A stretch of DNA of 64,000 nt, taken from NCBI RefSeq assembly GCF_009865135.1, contig NZ_WWGH01000001.1, positions 1,922,001 to 1,986,000 on the forward strand. Direction: 5' to 3'. Below the pieces are notes generated by a model that worked only from the letters and a program-made list of their open reading frames with translations, did not search any database and had not been told where the DNA came from. Positions within the stretch are counted from its first letter, which is position 1. The number at the start of each line of letters is the position of its first letter. The DNA is from Streptomyces sp. SID8374 (lineage in GTDB: Bacteria; Actinomycetota; Actinomycetes; Streptomycetales; Streptomycetaceae). Positions 25,838 through 34,592 of the stretch are shown here, piece by piece. A program made the position numbers and the translations under genes.

Positions 25838-28024
25838 CTACCTGGGCTGGCGGCGCTGCTGTTCGAACCGGTCCGCCCAGTACGCGGTCCGGTCCAGGTA
25901 CGCCGTCTCGGCGGCCTCCCCGGTCTTGCCGTAGGCCCCCTCGAAGGTCTCGTAGCCGTGGCCCGGGGGCGGGGTGGAGGAGGCCGGTTCGATGGAGCTG
26001 CCCTCGTGCCACTCGTTGAACGAGGTGACGGAGACCCAGGTGGGGTCGCCGCCGATGGCCGGGTCCAGTGCGTTGTTCCACTCCAGGTCGTAGGAGGCGC
26101 CGTCCTCGCGGCCCAGGGTGGGGGTGGTGTTGCCGGGGACGGCCCGGTCGTCGATGTAGCCGGGGGCGACCGAGGGGGCCCAGACGAGGCCGTTGGCCTT
26201 GGCGTAGTCGCCCGCCTGCTTCCAGCCGGGGGCGGTGGCGCCCGCGATGCCGTCGTAGGTGTAGATCCCGCCGAAGTGGCCGACCTTGGTGGTGTCGGTG
26301 GTCTGGGCGAGGACGATGGCGGTGTCCTTGACGGCGTCCAGCGCCGACCAGTCCTGGATCTTCAGGCTCTCGAAGATGTAGTAGGCGTTGCGGTCGCCGT
26401 GTGCCGCGTCCCGGTAGAACGCCGGATGGTCGCCGAACTTCCCTTCCAGGTAGGCGATGTCGTCGACGACGGAAGCGGCGGTACGGCCGCTGTACGGCTC
26501 TATGTGCCAGGCGACCTCGATGCCGTGGCGGGCGGCGGCGTCCAGGACGTCACCGGCGAGCGAGTCCTCGTAACCCCCTTGCCCCCACCAGCTGTAGACG
26601 ATGACGCCCGCGCCGGACCGCTGGACCCACTCCATGTGCTGGTCCACCGCCCCGGCGATGTCGCCGGAGTCGTAGGGGCCGAGCTTGGGGTAGAGGTCGG
26701 CGCCGATGGAGTCGGGCGGGGTGCGGCCGCCCTGCTGCCAGTGGCGCCAGCTCCCCGCCGGGCCTTCCGGGGTGCCGTACCAGGGGTAGTAGAAGAGGTG
26801 GACGTTGGACGAGCCGCCGGCCTCGGTGGCCGGGGCGCGGGTGAGGGTGAGGCGGTCGACGTCGAAGAGGGCGCCCGCTCCCCCGGTGAACCGCAGGAAC
26901 AGCGGGCCCGCGCCCGGTGCGGCGGCCGTCAGGGCGGTGGTGACCTCGGTGAAGGTGTCCCAGCCGCCGGTCGGGGCCACGTCCACCGAGCCGAGGAGCT
27001 GCCCGGTGGCGGAGCCTGCGCGGACCTCGATGGTGCCGCCCGCGCCGGCCGAGGAGACGGTGGCGGTGAAGGCGGTGGCCCCGGCCGGGTCGAGGGTGGC
27101 GTAGCCCGCCCAGTCGCCGTCGTCGATGTAGCCGAGGGTGGCGCCGCCGCTGGCCGCCGCGTGCGGGGCGATCTGGACGCCGGAGGAGGAGGTGTACGCC
27201 TCCGCCTCGGCGCTGTCCCCGCCCGGGCCGGGGCCAGGGCCGGGACTGCCGTCACCGCAGTCGGCCTCGACGGCTCCGGCCGCGTACTGGATGCCGCCCA
27301 GGAGGAGTTGGCGGAAGTCCGGGTCGGCGAAGGACTCGATGGTGTGGCCGAGCCCGGTGTAGAAGGAGCGGCCGTCCTGCTGCGGGTGGCACCAGGTGAT
27401 GGGGTGGTCGCCGTCCATCTCGCCGCCGCTGTAGCTGGATTCGTCCAGCGACTGGAGTACGTGGACGTTCTCGCGCGGGTTGGAGCGGTAGTTGTACCAC
27501 TCGTCGGTCCGCGTCCAGGTGTCGTCCAGGTGGGCGGTGGCCGGGTGGACGTGGTCCTCGGTGGTGAGGCGGGCCTCCTGGATCGCCGGGTGGCTCTTGA
27601 ACCAGGCGCCCACCAGGTCCTCGTACTCCGGCCAGTCGTACTCGGTGTCGGCCGCCGCGTGGACGCCGACGAAGCCGCCGCCGCCGTCGACGTACCCCTT
27701 GAGGGCGTTCTGCTGGGTGTCGTCCAGGATGTCGCCGGTGGTGGAGAGGAAGACGACGGCCTCGTACTCGGCAAGGTTCTGCGGGGTGAAGGCGGTCGCG
27801 TCCTCGGTGGCGGTGACGGTGAAGTCGTTGGCCGCGCCCAGCTGTTGGATGGCGGTGATGCCCGCCGGGATGGAGTCGTGGCGGAACCCGGCGGTCTTGG
27901 AGAAGACCAGGACCTGGTACGGATCGGCGGCCGCTGCCGCGCTGGGGGCGCCCGGGGAGAGGAACGCGGCCCCCAGGGCGAGGGCGACGGCGCAGGCCAG
28001 GCGGCGGATGCGGGGTGTCCTCAT
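25838..28024 (-). CDS. Secreted ThuA - CBM6 - GH99-like multidomain protein
   Basis: 728 residues with a signal peptide (ALALGAAFLSPGAPSAAAAA). Domain order: ThuA-like (about 35-245; VLVFSKTAGFRHDSIPAGI and FVGVHAAADTEYDWPEYEDL), CBM6 carbohydrate-binding (about 270-400; GYIDDGDWAGYA), and a GH99-like endo-mannosidase-type barrel (about 410-715; HLFYYPWYGTPE and FNEWHEGSSIEP, the latter with the expected catalytic Glu). It likely binds and processes mannan- or glycan-type polysaccharide outside the cell. The start overlaps the stop of the PQQ-dehydrogenase gene by 4 bp (ATGA), so the two are translationally coupled. The fusion of ThuA with GH99 is unusual. Confidence 0.87.
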   Translation of the reverse strand: MRTPRIRRLACAVALALGAAFLSPGAPSAAAAADPYQVLVFSKTAGFRHDSIPAGITAIQQLGAANDFTVTATEDATAFTPQNLAEYEAVVFLSTTGDILDDTQQNALKGYVDGGGGFVGVHAAADTEYDWPEYEDLVGAWFKSHPAIQEARLTTEDHVHPATAHLDDTWTRTDEWYNYRSNPRENVHVLQSLDESSYSGGEMDGDHPITWCHPQQDGRSFYTGLGHTIESFADPDFRQLLLGGIQYAAGAVEADCGDGSPGPGPGPGGDSAEAEAYTSSSGVQIAPHAAASGGATLGYIDDGDWAGYATLDPAGATAFTATVSSAGAGGTIEVRAGSATGQLLGSVDVAPTGGWDTFTEVTTALTAAAPGAGPLFLRFTGGAGALFDVDRLTLTRAPATEAGGSSNVHLFYYPWYGTPEGPAGSWRHWQQGGRTPPDSIGADLYPKLGPYDSGDIAGAVDQHMEWVQRSGAGVIVYSWWGQGGYEDSLAGDVLDAAARHGIEVAWHIEPYSGRTAASVVDDIAYLEGKFGDHPAFYRDAAHGDRNAYYIFESLKIQDWSALDAVKDTAIVLAQTTDTTKVGHFGGIYTYDGIAGATAPGWKQAGDYAKANGLVWAPSVAPGYIDDRAVPGNTTPTLGREDGASYDLEWNNALDPAIGGDPTWVSVTSFNEWHEGSSIEPASSTPPPGHGYETFEGAYGKTGEAAETAYLDRTAYWADRFEQQRRQPR

Positions 28025-30501
28025 CGGCCTTCCACCTCCGTCGGCCGGGTACTGAACGTGAACGCGTCCAGGTCGAAGAGGCTGCCCTGACCCGTCGGGC
28101 CCTTGAAGACGAGGAAGAGTTCGATGGGCCCGGCGGGGGCGTTGCCCACGTCCGCCGAGACATCGACGAAGTCCTCCCAGCCGCCGGTCGGGTCGACGGT
28201 GAGCGTGGACAGGAGGGTGCCGGTGGGTGAGCCCGCCCGCAGCTCCAGGGTGCCGCCCGCGCCGCCCGAGGCGACCCGTGCGGTGACGGAGGTGGCGTTG
28301 GCCAGGACGTACGGCTCGAAGGAGATCCAGTCGCCGTCGTCGGTGTAGCCGACGGTGGCGCCGCCCTCGGCGGGCCCGTGCGGGGCGATCTCGATGCCGG
28401 ACTGGGCGGAGAAGTGCTCGCCCTGGCGGTGGCGGGGCTGGAGGATGGAGTCGCTGTGGGTGGTCAGCCCGCCCGCGTCGGTGTACTCGGCGTCGAAGAC
28501 CCCGTAGATGTTGGCCGCGCTGTCGTGCTCGCCGTCGACGGGGACGTCGATGGTGCCGGAGCAGCCGTTCTTCGAGGTGATCTGGTGGCGGTGGCTGTCA
28601 TGGCCGAGGAGGTAGGTGACCTTGACCTTGGAGCAGTCGACCGTGCCGTCCTCGGGGTCGCTGACGGTCACGGTGAACGGGACGGAGTCGCCGAAGGAGA
28701 ACAGGGTGCCGTCCGCCGGGGTGTCGAGGGTGACCGTGGGCGCGGTGTTGCCCGCCGTCACGACCAGGCTCGCGGTGCCGGTGAGCCCTTCGGGGTCGGT
28801 GACGGTGAGGGTCGGGGTGTAGGTCCCGGCGGTGGTGTAGGTGTGGCTCGGGTCGGCGTCGGTGGAGGTGGCTCCGTCGCCGAAGTCCCAGGCGTAGGTG
28901 AGGTTTCCGCCCTCGGGGTCGTTGCTTCCGGCCGAGGAGAAGGAGACCGCGAGGGGCGTGGGCCCGGAGGTCCTGTCGGCGGCGGCCCGGGCGACCGGGG
29001 AGCGGTTGCTGCCCGCGAGGTACTCGATGCGGTAGAGGGCCTGGTTGCCCGCGCCGGTCCCGTAGTCGAGGACGTACAGCGCCCCGTCGGGTCCGAACGC
29101 GGAGTCCATCACCTGGGTGCCGGTCCACGGGAAGGTGTCGATGGTGCCCGGCGACCCGTCGGCCCGCACCTCCACGGGCTTGATCCACTGGCGGCCGTAC
29201 TCGGTGGCGAAGAACCGGCCGTCGAGGGAGGCCGGGAGCTTCACGGCCGAGTCGAGGTCCGGATCGAAGTTGTATACGGGTCCGGCCATCGGGGACTCCG
29301 AGCCGCCGCCGAACTCCGGCGGGGAGCCCGCGTCACCGGCGTACCGGATCCAGGCGGGCTGGGCCGGGGGCAGGGTGGCGAGGCCGGTGTTGCGGAAGGA
29401 GTTGTTGGCCGGGCCGCCGGCGCAGTCGTACTCGGCTCCGGCGGGGCCGCTGGGGAAGGTGTACTCGCCGTACGTCTCCGTCGGCGTGTTGGTGCCGGTG
29501 CAGTACGGCCAGCCGAAGTTGCCGGGCTCGGTGACGCGGTTGAACTCGACCTGGCCGCTGGGGCCCCGGTCCGGGTCGGTGGTTCCGGCGTCGGGCCCGT
29601 AGTCGCCGATGTAGACGGCCCCGGTCTTCTGGTCGACGGACATCCGGAACGGGTTGCGGAAGCCCATCGCGTAGATCTCGGGGCGGGTGTTCGCGGTGCC
29701 GGGGGCGAAGAGGTTGCCCGCCGGGACGGTGTAGCCGCCGTCGGCCGTCGGCTTGATCCGCAGGAGCTTGCCGCGCAGGTCGTCGGTGTTGCCGGAGGAG
29801 CGCTGGGCGTCGAACTGCGGGTTGCGGTCGGTGCGTTCGTCGATGGGCGCGTAGCCGCTGGACTCGAAGGGGTTGGTGTCGTCACCGGTGGTCAGATACA
29901 GATTCCCGGCGGCGTCGAAGTCGATGTCCCCGCCGACGTGGCAGCACTGGCCCCGGTCGCTCTCGACTTCGAGGACGACCTTCTCGCTGGCGGTGTCCAG
30001 CGTTCCGTCGGCCTTGAGCACGAAGCGGGAGAGGTTGAGGTGCCCCTTCCACGCTTCGAAATCGGCGGCGGACCCGGTGGTGGGGGCGTCGCCGGGCGGG
30101 GTGTCCAGGGCGGGCGAGTAGTAGAGGTAGACGTACCGGTTGACCGCGAAGTCCGGGTCGACGGCGACGCCTTGGAGGCCTTCCTCGTCATGCGTGTAGA
30201 CGTCGAGTTTCCCCGCCGTCCTCGTCGCCCCGGCCGCGTCGGTGAGGCGGAGCGTGCCGTCGCGGGCGGTGTGCAGGACGGACCGGTCGGGCAGCACGGC
30301 GAGGGACATGGCCTCGCCCAGCTCGGCGGGCCCGACGGCCAGCTGGACCTGCTGGTAGTCGGCGGCGGGGATGTCGGCCGCGGCGCGTGGGGCGGGGGCG
30401 TCGGGGTCGGCGGCCGTGGCGGTGGGGACGGCCAGGGCGGTGGCCAGCAGGGCGGCGAGCGCGGTGGCGTATCTGGACCAGCGTGGGGGTGCGGGTGACA
30501 T
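28021..30501 (-). CDS. Secreted PQQ-type sugar dehydrogenase with PKD and CBM6 domains
   Basis: 826 residues, signal peptide (ATALAALLATALAVPTATAA). The beta-propeller of glucose/sorbosone dehydrogenase spans about 50-480 (EGLQGVAVDPDF, GGDIDFDAAGNLYLTTGDD, YAMGFRNPFRMSVD). A PKD domain follows (about 495-580; YAWDFGDGAT), a linker domain, and a CBM6 (about 700-818; GYTDDGDWISFE) closely like the one in the next gene. It probably oxidises sugars released from a polymer outside the cell; true PQQ dependence is family knowledge, not visible. First gene of a two-gene operon. GGAAGGA lies upstream of the ATG. Confidence 0.9.
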   Translation of the reverse strand: MSPAPPRWSRYATALAALLATALAVPTATAADPDAPAPRAAADIPAADYQQVQLAVGPAELGEAMSLAVLPDRSVLHTARDGTLRLTDAAGATRTAGKLDVYTHDEEGLQGVAVDPDFAVNRYVYLYYSPALDTPPGDAPTTGSAADFEAWKGHLNLSRFVLKADGTLDTASEKVVLEVESDRGQCCHVGGDIDFDAAGNLYLTTGDDTNPFESSGYAPIDERTDRNPQFDAQRSSGNTDDLRGKLLRIKPTADGGYTVPAGNLFAPGTANTRPEIYAMGFRNPFRMSVDQKTGAVYIGDYGPDAGTTDPDRGPSGQVEFNRVTEPGNFGWPYCTGTNTPTETYGEYTFPSGPAGAEYDCAGGPANNSFRNTGLATLPPAQPAWIRYAGDAGSPPEFGGGSESPMAGPVYNFDPDLDSAVKLPASLDGRFFATEYGRQWIKPVEVRADGSPGTIDTFPWTGTQVMDSAFGPDGALYVLDYGTGAGNQALYRIEYLAGSNRSPVARAAADRTSGPTPLAVSFSSAGSNDPEGGNLTYAWDFGDGATSTDADPSHTYTTAGTYTPTLTVTDPEGLTGTASLVVTAGNTAPTVTLDTPADGTLFSFGDSVPFTVTVSDPEDGTVDCSKVKVTYLLGHDSHRHQITSKNGCSGTIDVPVDGEHDSAANIYGVFDAEYTDAGGLTTHSDSILQPRHRQGEHFSAQSGIEIAPHGPAEGGATVGYTDDGDWISFEPYVLANATSVTARVASGGAGGTLELRAGSPTGTLLSTLTVDPTGGWEDFVDVSADVGNAPAGPIELFLVFKGPTGQGSLFDLDAFTFSTRPTEVEGR

Positions 30502-30605
30502 GGGTGCGGGTGTTCCTTCCTGACGGTACGTGGGGTCTGTCAGGCAAGGCGCTGTCGCGCTTTGCGACGTGCAGGAGCCCGGGGCGCAGGCGGCTTTTTA
30601 CTTTC

Positions 30606-30684
30606 GGAGAGCGCTCCAACGCCCTTGTGGGGCAGGCTTTTTGCATGCTGGCAACGCAAAATTAATTTGTCAAGGTCGTGTCAA
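30606..30684 (-). promoter_or_regulatory. Promoter and LacI/CebR-like operator of the PQQ-dehydrogenase operon
   Basis: On the minus strand TTGACA (30673-30668) is followed after 17 bases by CAGCAT (30650-30645), a vegetative-type promoter; another TTGACA lies 11 bp upstream. Downstream is GAGCGCTC (30609-30616), the palindromic core of LacI-family sites such as CebR (core GAGCGCTC). Repression by a LacI sugar sensor encoded elsewhere is inferred. A weaker repeat TTTTGC/GCAAAA (30639-30661) lies between. The 344-bp gap to matB has no gene. Confidence 0.55.
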
Positions 30685-30845
30685 AATTACGGTTCGGTGC
30701 TCTGTGCAGCGATGTGGCGGGGGTGCGCCGGGCGGCCCCTGGACGGCCGGTCCCCGGCGGCGGCCGCCCCCGCCCGATGGTGACGCTGCCCTCATCGGCA
30801 TCCGGCTCCCGGCGAGGCCCGCACCGAGCCCCTAGGCTTCCCGGC

Positions 30846-32321
30846 GTGACCCCCCTTCTTCCCGCGCTCCAGTCCCCGACCGGCCCGGCAGCCTCCCGGG
30901 AGGCCGTCCGCTTCGGCGACCTCTCCCTGACCTACGGCGAACTGGCCGCCGCCTCCACCGCCCTCGCCGCCCGGATGGCGGACGCGGGCCGGGTCGCCGT
31001 CTGGGCCGCCCCGACACCGGAGACGGTGATCGCGGTGGTGGCGGCACTCCGGGCCGGAGTCCCGGCCGTGCCCCTCAACCCCCGTACGGGCGAACGCGAG
31101 TTGGCGCACATCCTGGCCGACAGCGAGCCCACCGCCGTACTGGCGGGCCCGGACGACGCGCTGCCCCCGGCGCTGGAGAAACTGCGCCGGGTGACGGTCG
31201 ACGCGCGGGCACCTGAGCATACGGAGGGAGACGCGCCGGCCGAGGAAGCGCCCGAGTCCCCCGCCCTGATCGTCTACACCTCCGGCACCACCGGCCCGCC
31301 CAAGGGGGCCGTCCTGCCCCGCCGGGCGATCGCCGCGTCGCTGGACGCGCTGGAGGACGCCTGGGGGTGGACCGGCGACGACGTCCTGGTCCACGCGCTG
31401 CCGCTGTTCCACGTCCACGGGCTGATCCTGGGCGTGCTCGGCCCGTTGCGCCGGGGCGGTTCCCTGCGCCACCTGGGGAAGTTCTCCACCGAGGGGGTGG
31501 CCCGGGAGCTGGGGTCCGGGGGCACGATGCTGTTCGGCGTACCGACGATGTACCACCGGCTGGCGGAGGTGCTGGACGCGCCGGCGGGCGGTGCCGAGCG
31601 GGACGCTCTCGCCGGGGCTCTGGCCGGGGCGCGGCTGCTGGTCTCCGGTTCGGCGGCGCTCCCCGTGCACGACCACGAGCGCATCGCGGCGGCGACCGGG
31701 CGGCGGGTGATCGAACGGTACGGGATGACGGAGACCCTGATGAACACGGGGATCCGGGCGGACGGCGTTCCGCGCCCGGGCACGGTCGGCCCGCCGCTCG
31801 CGGGGGTGGAGCTGCGCCTGGTGGAGGAGGACGGCACGGTACTGGAGGGGACGGAGGCGATCGGCGAGATCCAGGTGCGGGGCCCGAACCTCTTCACCGG
31901 CTATCTGAACCGGCCCGACGCCACCGCCGCCGCGCACACGGCCGACGGCTGGTTCCGTACGGGCGATGTCGGCACGGTGGACGGTGACGGATACGTACGG
32001 ATCGTCGGGCGCAAGGCCACCGACCTCATCAAGAGCGGCGGCTACAAGATCGGCGCGGGCGAGATCGAGAACGTGCTCCTCGGCCACCCCGGAGTCCGGG
32101 AGGCGGCCGTGACCGGGGAGGAGGACCCGGACCTCGGTGAGCGGGTCGTGGCCTGGGTGGTCGCGTCCGACCCGGACTCTCCACCCCTGGCCGAAGAGTT
32201 GGCTGACCATGTGGCGGCCCAGCTGGCCCCGCACAAGCGCCCGCGCACGGTGCACTTCCTGGACGCGCTGCCCCGTAACGACCTGGGCAAGATCATGAAG
32301 AGGTCGCTCCATGTCCGCTGA
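30846..32321 (+). CDS. matB: Malonyl-CoA synthetase MatB (AMP-forming)
   Basis: 491-residue ANL ligase making malonyl- (or methylmalonyl-) CoA from the diacid, CoA and ATP, supplying extender units. ATP loop VYTSGTTGPPKGAV, RYGMTETLMN, WFRTGD, hinge GRKATDLIKSGGYKIGAGE and the catalytic Lys in LPRNDLGKIMKR. The sequence closely follows the S. coelicolor MatB as I remember it (PLFHVHGL, MLFGVPTMYHR). GTG at 30846. The carboxyltransferase gene overlaps its end by 11 bp. Confidence 0.9.
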   Translation: MTPLLPALQSPTGPAASREAVRFGDLSLTYGELAAASTALAARMADAGRVAVWAAPTPETVIAVVAALRAGVPAVPLNPRTGERELAHILADSEPTAVLAGPDDALPPALEKLRRVTVDARAPEHTEGDAPAEEAPESPALIVYTSGTTGPPKGAVLPRRAIAASLDALEDAWGWTGDDVLVHALPLFHVHGLILGVLGPLRRGGSLRHLGKFSTEGVARELGSGGTMLFGVPTMYHRLAEVLDAPAGGAERDALAGALAGARLLVSGSAALPVHDHERIAAATGRRVIERYGMTETLMNTGIRADGVPRPGTVGPPLAGVELRLVEEDGTVLEGTEAIGEIQVRGPNLFTGYLNRPDATAAAHTADGWFRTGDVGTVDGDGYVRIVGRKATDLIKSGGYKIGAGEIENVLLGHPGVREAAVTGEEDPDLGERVVAWVVASDPDSPPLAEELADHVAAQLAPHKRPRTVHFLDALPRNDLGKIMKRSLHVR

Positions 32322-33840
32322 CCCGTCCTCGCGCATGACGGCCCGCGAGGCGATCGCGCTGCTCACCGGCACGGCCGGCTTCACCGAGCACCGCCCGCCG
32401 CCGCGCACGCTGCCGCCGGATGGTCCGCTCGGCTGGGCGGGGTACGACGCGGCACGGGAGCGGGCGGCGGAGCGCACGGGCGAGGACGAGTCGGTCGTGT
32501 ACGGGACCGGGGTCGTCGGCGACCGCGCATGCGTCCTCCTCGCCTTCGAATTCGGCTTCCTGGGCGGCTCGTTGGGCCAGCTGACGGGCGACCGCCTGGA
32601 AGCCGCGTACGGACTGGCACTCTCCCGGCGCCTCCCGCTGGTCGCGCTCGTCGCCACGGGTGGCAGCCGGATGCAGGAGGGCATGGTCGCGCTCACCCAG
32701 CTCCAGCGGGTGGCGGCCGCCTCCACCCGGCTGCGGGCGGCGGGGCTCCCGCAGATCGCGGTGGTCCGCGACCCCACGACCGGCGGCGGCTGGGCCACGG
32801 TGGGAGCGGGCGCGGATGTGGTGCTGGCCCTGCCGGGCGCCCAGATCGGGTTCGCCGGATCCCGGGTACGCCCGCCGGACGCGGACCCGTACGCGTACGG
32901 CGCCGAGGGCCAGTTCGCGGCGGGCCAGGTGGACACGGTGATCCCGGCTGGGGAGCTACGGGACACGGTGGGGCTGTGGCTGCGGGCGCTGGGGGCGCCG
33001 GGCGGGGGCGGGGGAACGCCGGGCGGGGGTGGCGGGACGGCAGGCATGGGCGGCGGGACGCCGGGCGGGGACGGCCGGGCACCAGGCACAGGCGGCGGGA
33101 CACCAGGCACGGACGGCCGGGCACCAGGCACGGACGGCCGGGCACCGGGCGGGGGCGGGGGAACGCCGGGCGGGGACGGGCCCGCCGCCGCGCCCCTCCC
33201 CCGGGCCCAGGCGTCCACCGCCTCCGGGCTGCCGACGACCGGCCGGGAGGCGGTGGAGCGGGCCCGTTCCGCGCAACGGCCGCGCGCGGAGGCGTATCTG
33301 GCCGACTACTTCGCCGTACGGCTCCCCCTCCGCGGGGACCGGTGCGGCGGCAGCGATCCCGGGTTGCTGACCGGCTTCGGGCTGCGCGCGGACGGGCAGC
33401 CGGTCGCGTACGTCGCCCAGTGCGGGACCCCGACCCGCCCGGCCGGGTACCGGGCGGCGGCCCGTACGATCCGGCTCGCGGACCGGCTCGGCGTCCCCGT
33501 CCTCACCCTGGTCGACACCCCGGGCGCCGCCAACGACGCCGAGGCGGAGCGGGCGGGCGCGGGCGCGGCCATCGCGGACACCTTCGCGGCGATCGCGGCG
33601 GCCCGGGTCCCGGTGACGACGCTGGTGATCGGCGAGGGCGGCTCGGGCGGTGCGCTGGCCCTCGCGGCTCCGGGCAACACCCATGTCACGGCGGACAGTT
33701 ACTTCTCCGTCATCGCCCCCGAGCTGGCGGCGGCGATCCTCAAGCGGCCTCCGGAGGAGACGGGCGCCACCGCCGACCAGCTCCGCCTGCGGCCGCAGGA
33801 CTTGGTGGAACTGGGCATCGCCCGCTCCATCGTGACGTAG
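32311..33840 (+). CDS. Acyl-CoA carboxyltransferase, beta and alpha halves fused
   Basis: 509 residues with a beta-like N-terminal half (LVALVATGGSRMQEGMVALT, VVRDPTTGGGW) and an alpha-like C-terminal half (LTLVDTPGAANDAEAERAG, GEGGSGGALALA). This is the crotonase-type fold of acetyl/propionyl-CoA carboxylase or malonate decarboxylase subunits. No biotin carboxylase gene is near. Next to matB, it plausibly handles malonyl-CoA. Residues about 230-290 are a Gly/Thr/Pro/Asp repeat insert between the halves, unusual for the family. ATG at 32311 overlaps matB by 11 bp, so expression is coupled. Confidence 0.8.
   Translation: MSADPSSRMTAREAIALLTGTAGFTEHRPPPRTLPPDGPLGWAGYDAARERAAERTGEDESVVYGTGVVGDRACVLLAFEFGFLGGSLGQLTGDRLEAAYGLALSRRLPLVALVATGGSRMQEGMVALTQLQRVAAASTRLRAAGLPQIAVVRDPTTGGGWATVGAGADVVLALPGAQIGFAGSRVRPPDADPYAYGAEGQFAAGQVDTVIPAGELRDTVGLWLRALGAPGGGGGTPGGGGGTAGMGGGTPGGDGRAPGTGGGTPGTDGRAPGTDGRAPGGGGGTPGGDGPAAAPLPRAQASTASGLPTTGREAVERARSAQRPRAEAYLADYFAVRLPLRGDRCGGSDPGLLTGFGLRADGQPVAYVAQCGTPTRPAGYRAAARTIRLADRLGVPVLTLVDTPGAANDAEAERAGAGAAIADTFAAIAAARVPVTTLVIGEGGSGGALALAAPGNTHVTADSYFSVIAPELAAAILKRPPEETGATADQLRLRPQDLVELGIARSIVT
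33000..33180 (+). repeat. In-frame Gly-rich tandem repeat inside the carboxyltransferase gene
   Basis: Units of about 24-30 bp encode variants of G-G-G-T-P-G and D-G-R-A-P-G-T (for example TPGTDGRAPGTDGRAPG). All copies stay in frame. It forms a flexible linker between the two carboxyltransferase halves and should vary in length between strains. Confidence 0.7.
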
Positions 33841-33864
33841 GAAGCGCAGGGCGCACAGCCACAC

Positions 33865-34488
33865 TCATCCTGACGTGGGCGTCGGCTTCCGCACCAGGGT
33901 GTCCCAGAGGGCGACGGCCTGGTCCACGGTGGAGGTGAGGCGCTCCAGGGGGACGCCGTCGCGCGCCTCGACGGAGAGTCCGTGGAGGATGGTCGCGTAG
34001 AAGGCGGCGACGGAGCGGACGTCGGTGTCGATCCCCAACTCCCCTTCCTGGACCGCCCGTTCCAACCGCACCTCCAGCTCCGCGACCGCCGCCCTGCGAC
34101 ACCCGGCCAGATGCTCGGCGACCTCTCGGTTCTGCTGGGAGCAGTTGGTGGCGGCTAGGACGATCATGCAGCCGCTGGGGGTGCCCGGGTCGGCGAAGAT
34201 GGCGATGTTGCCGCGCAGCATGGCCTCGACGGCACCCCGTGCCGTCGGCTCCTCGCGCAGGGCGCGGCCGGTCGACGACCCCGCGGTGGCGCCGTAGAGG
34301 GCTACAGCCTCCCGGAACAACTCCTCCTTCGAGCCGAAGGTGTTGTAGAGGCTGGCGGAGTTGATGCCCATGGCGGCCGTCAGATCGGTGAGCTTGGCGC
34401 CCTCGTACCCGTACTCCCAGAACGTCTCCATCGCACCGCGCAGCGCCGCTCCCCGGTCGAACGCACGCGGCCGCCCTCGTCCGCTCAT
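33865..34488 (-). CDS. TetR family regulator
   Basis: 207 residues. HTH: FWEYGYEGAKLTDLTAAMGI and NSASLYNTFGSKEELFREAV, close to the AcrR/YjdC group. The start is taken at ATG 34488 (MSGRGRPRAF), with GGAGG upstream, rather than the TTG at 34503. Divergent from the SDR gene across an AT-rich gap with TTTAG...CTAAA sequence, so it very probably represses that gene. Confidence 0.9.
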   Translation of the reverse strand: MSGRGRPRAFDRGAALRGAMETFWEYGYEGAKLTDLTAAMGINSASLYNTFGSKEELFREAVALYGATAGSSTGRALREEPTARGAVEAMLRGNIAIFADPGTPSGCMIVLAATNCSQQNREVAEHLAGCRRAAVAELEVRLERAVQEGELGIDTDVRSVAAFYATILHGLSVEARDGVPLERLTSTVDQAVALWDTLVRKPTPTSG

Positions 34489-34592
34489 CTCCGCCTCCTC
34501 CAAAGGGGGTTGCCTCGTGCCCGCCCCACCTGTTTAGTATTTCTGGATCGTCCGACCTAAAAATAGCTCAACGCGGGAGCGGAAGGAACAAC

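Noticed and set aside
24425..28090. 1221-codon plus-strand frame spanning the MFS gene and beyond
   Set aside because: Runs out of frame through the MFS gene and antisense through the ThuA-GH99 gene; composition typical of a shadow.
28378..30498. 706-codon plus-strand frame opposite the PQQ dehydrogenase gene
   Set aside because: Antisense shadow with Val/Gly-rich low complexity.
34489..34592. A clean palindromic TetR operator in front of the SDR gene
   Set aside because: TTTAG/CTAAA and GGA-TCG-TCC elements exist but do not share one symmetry centre, so I do not call a site.
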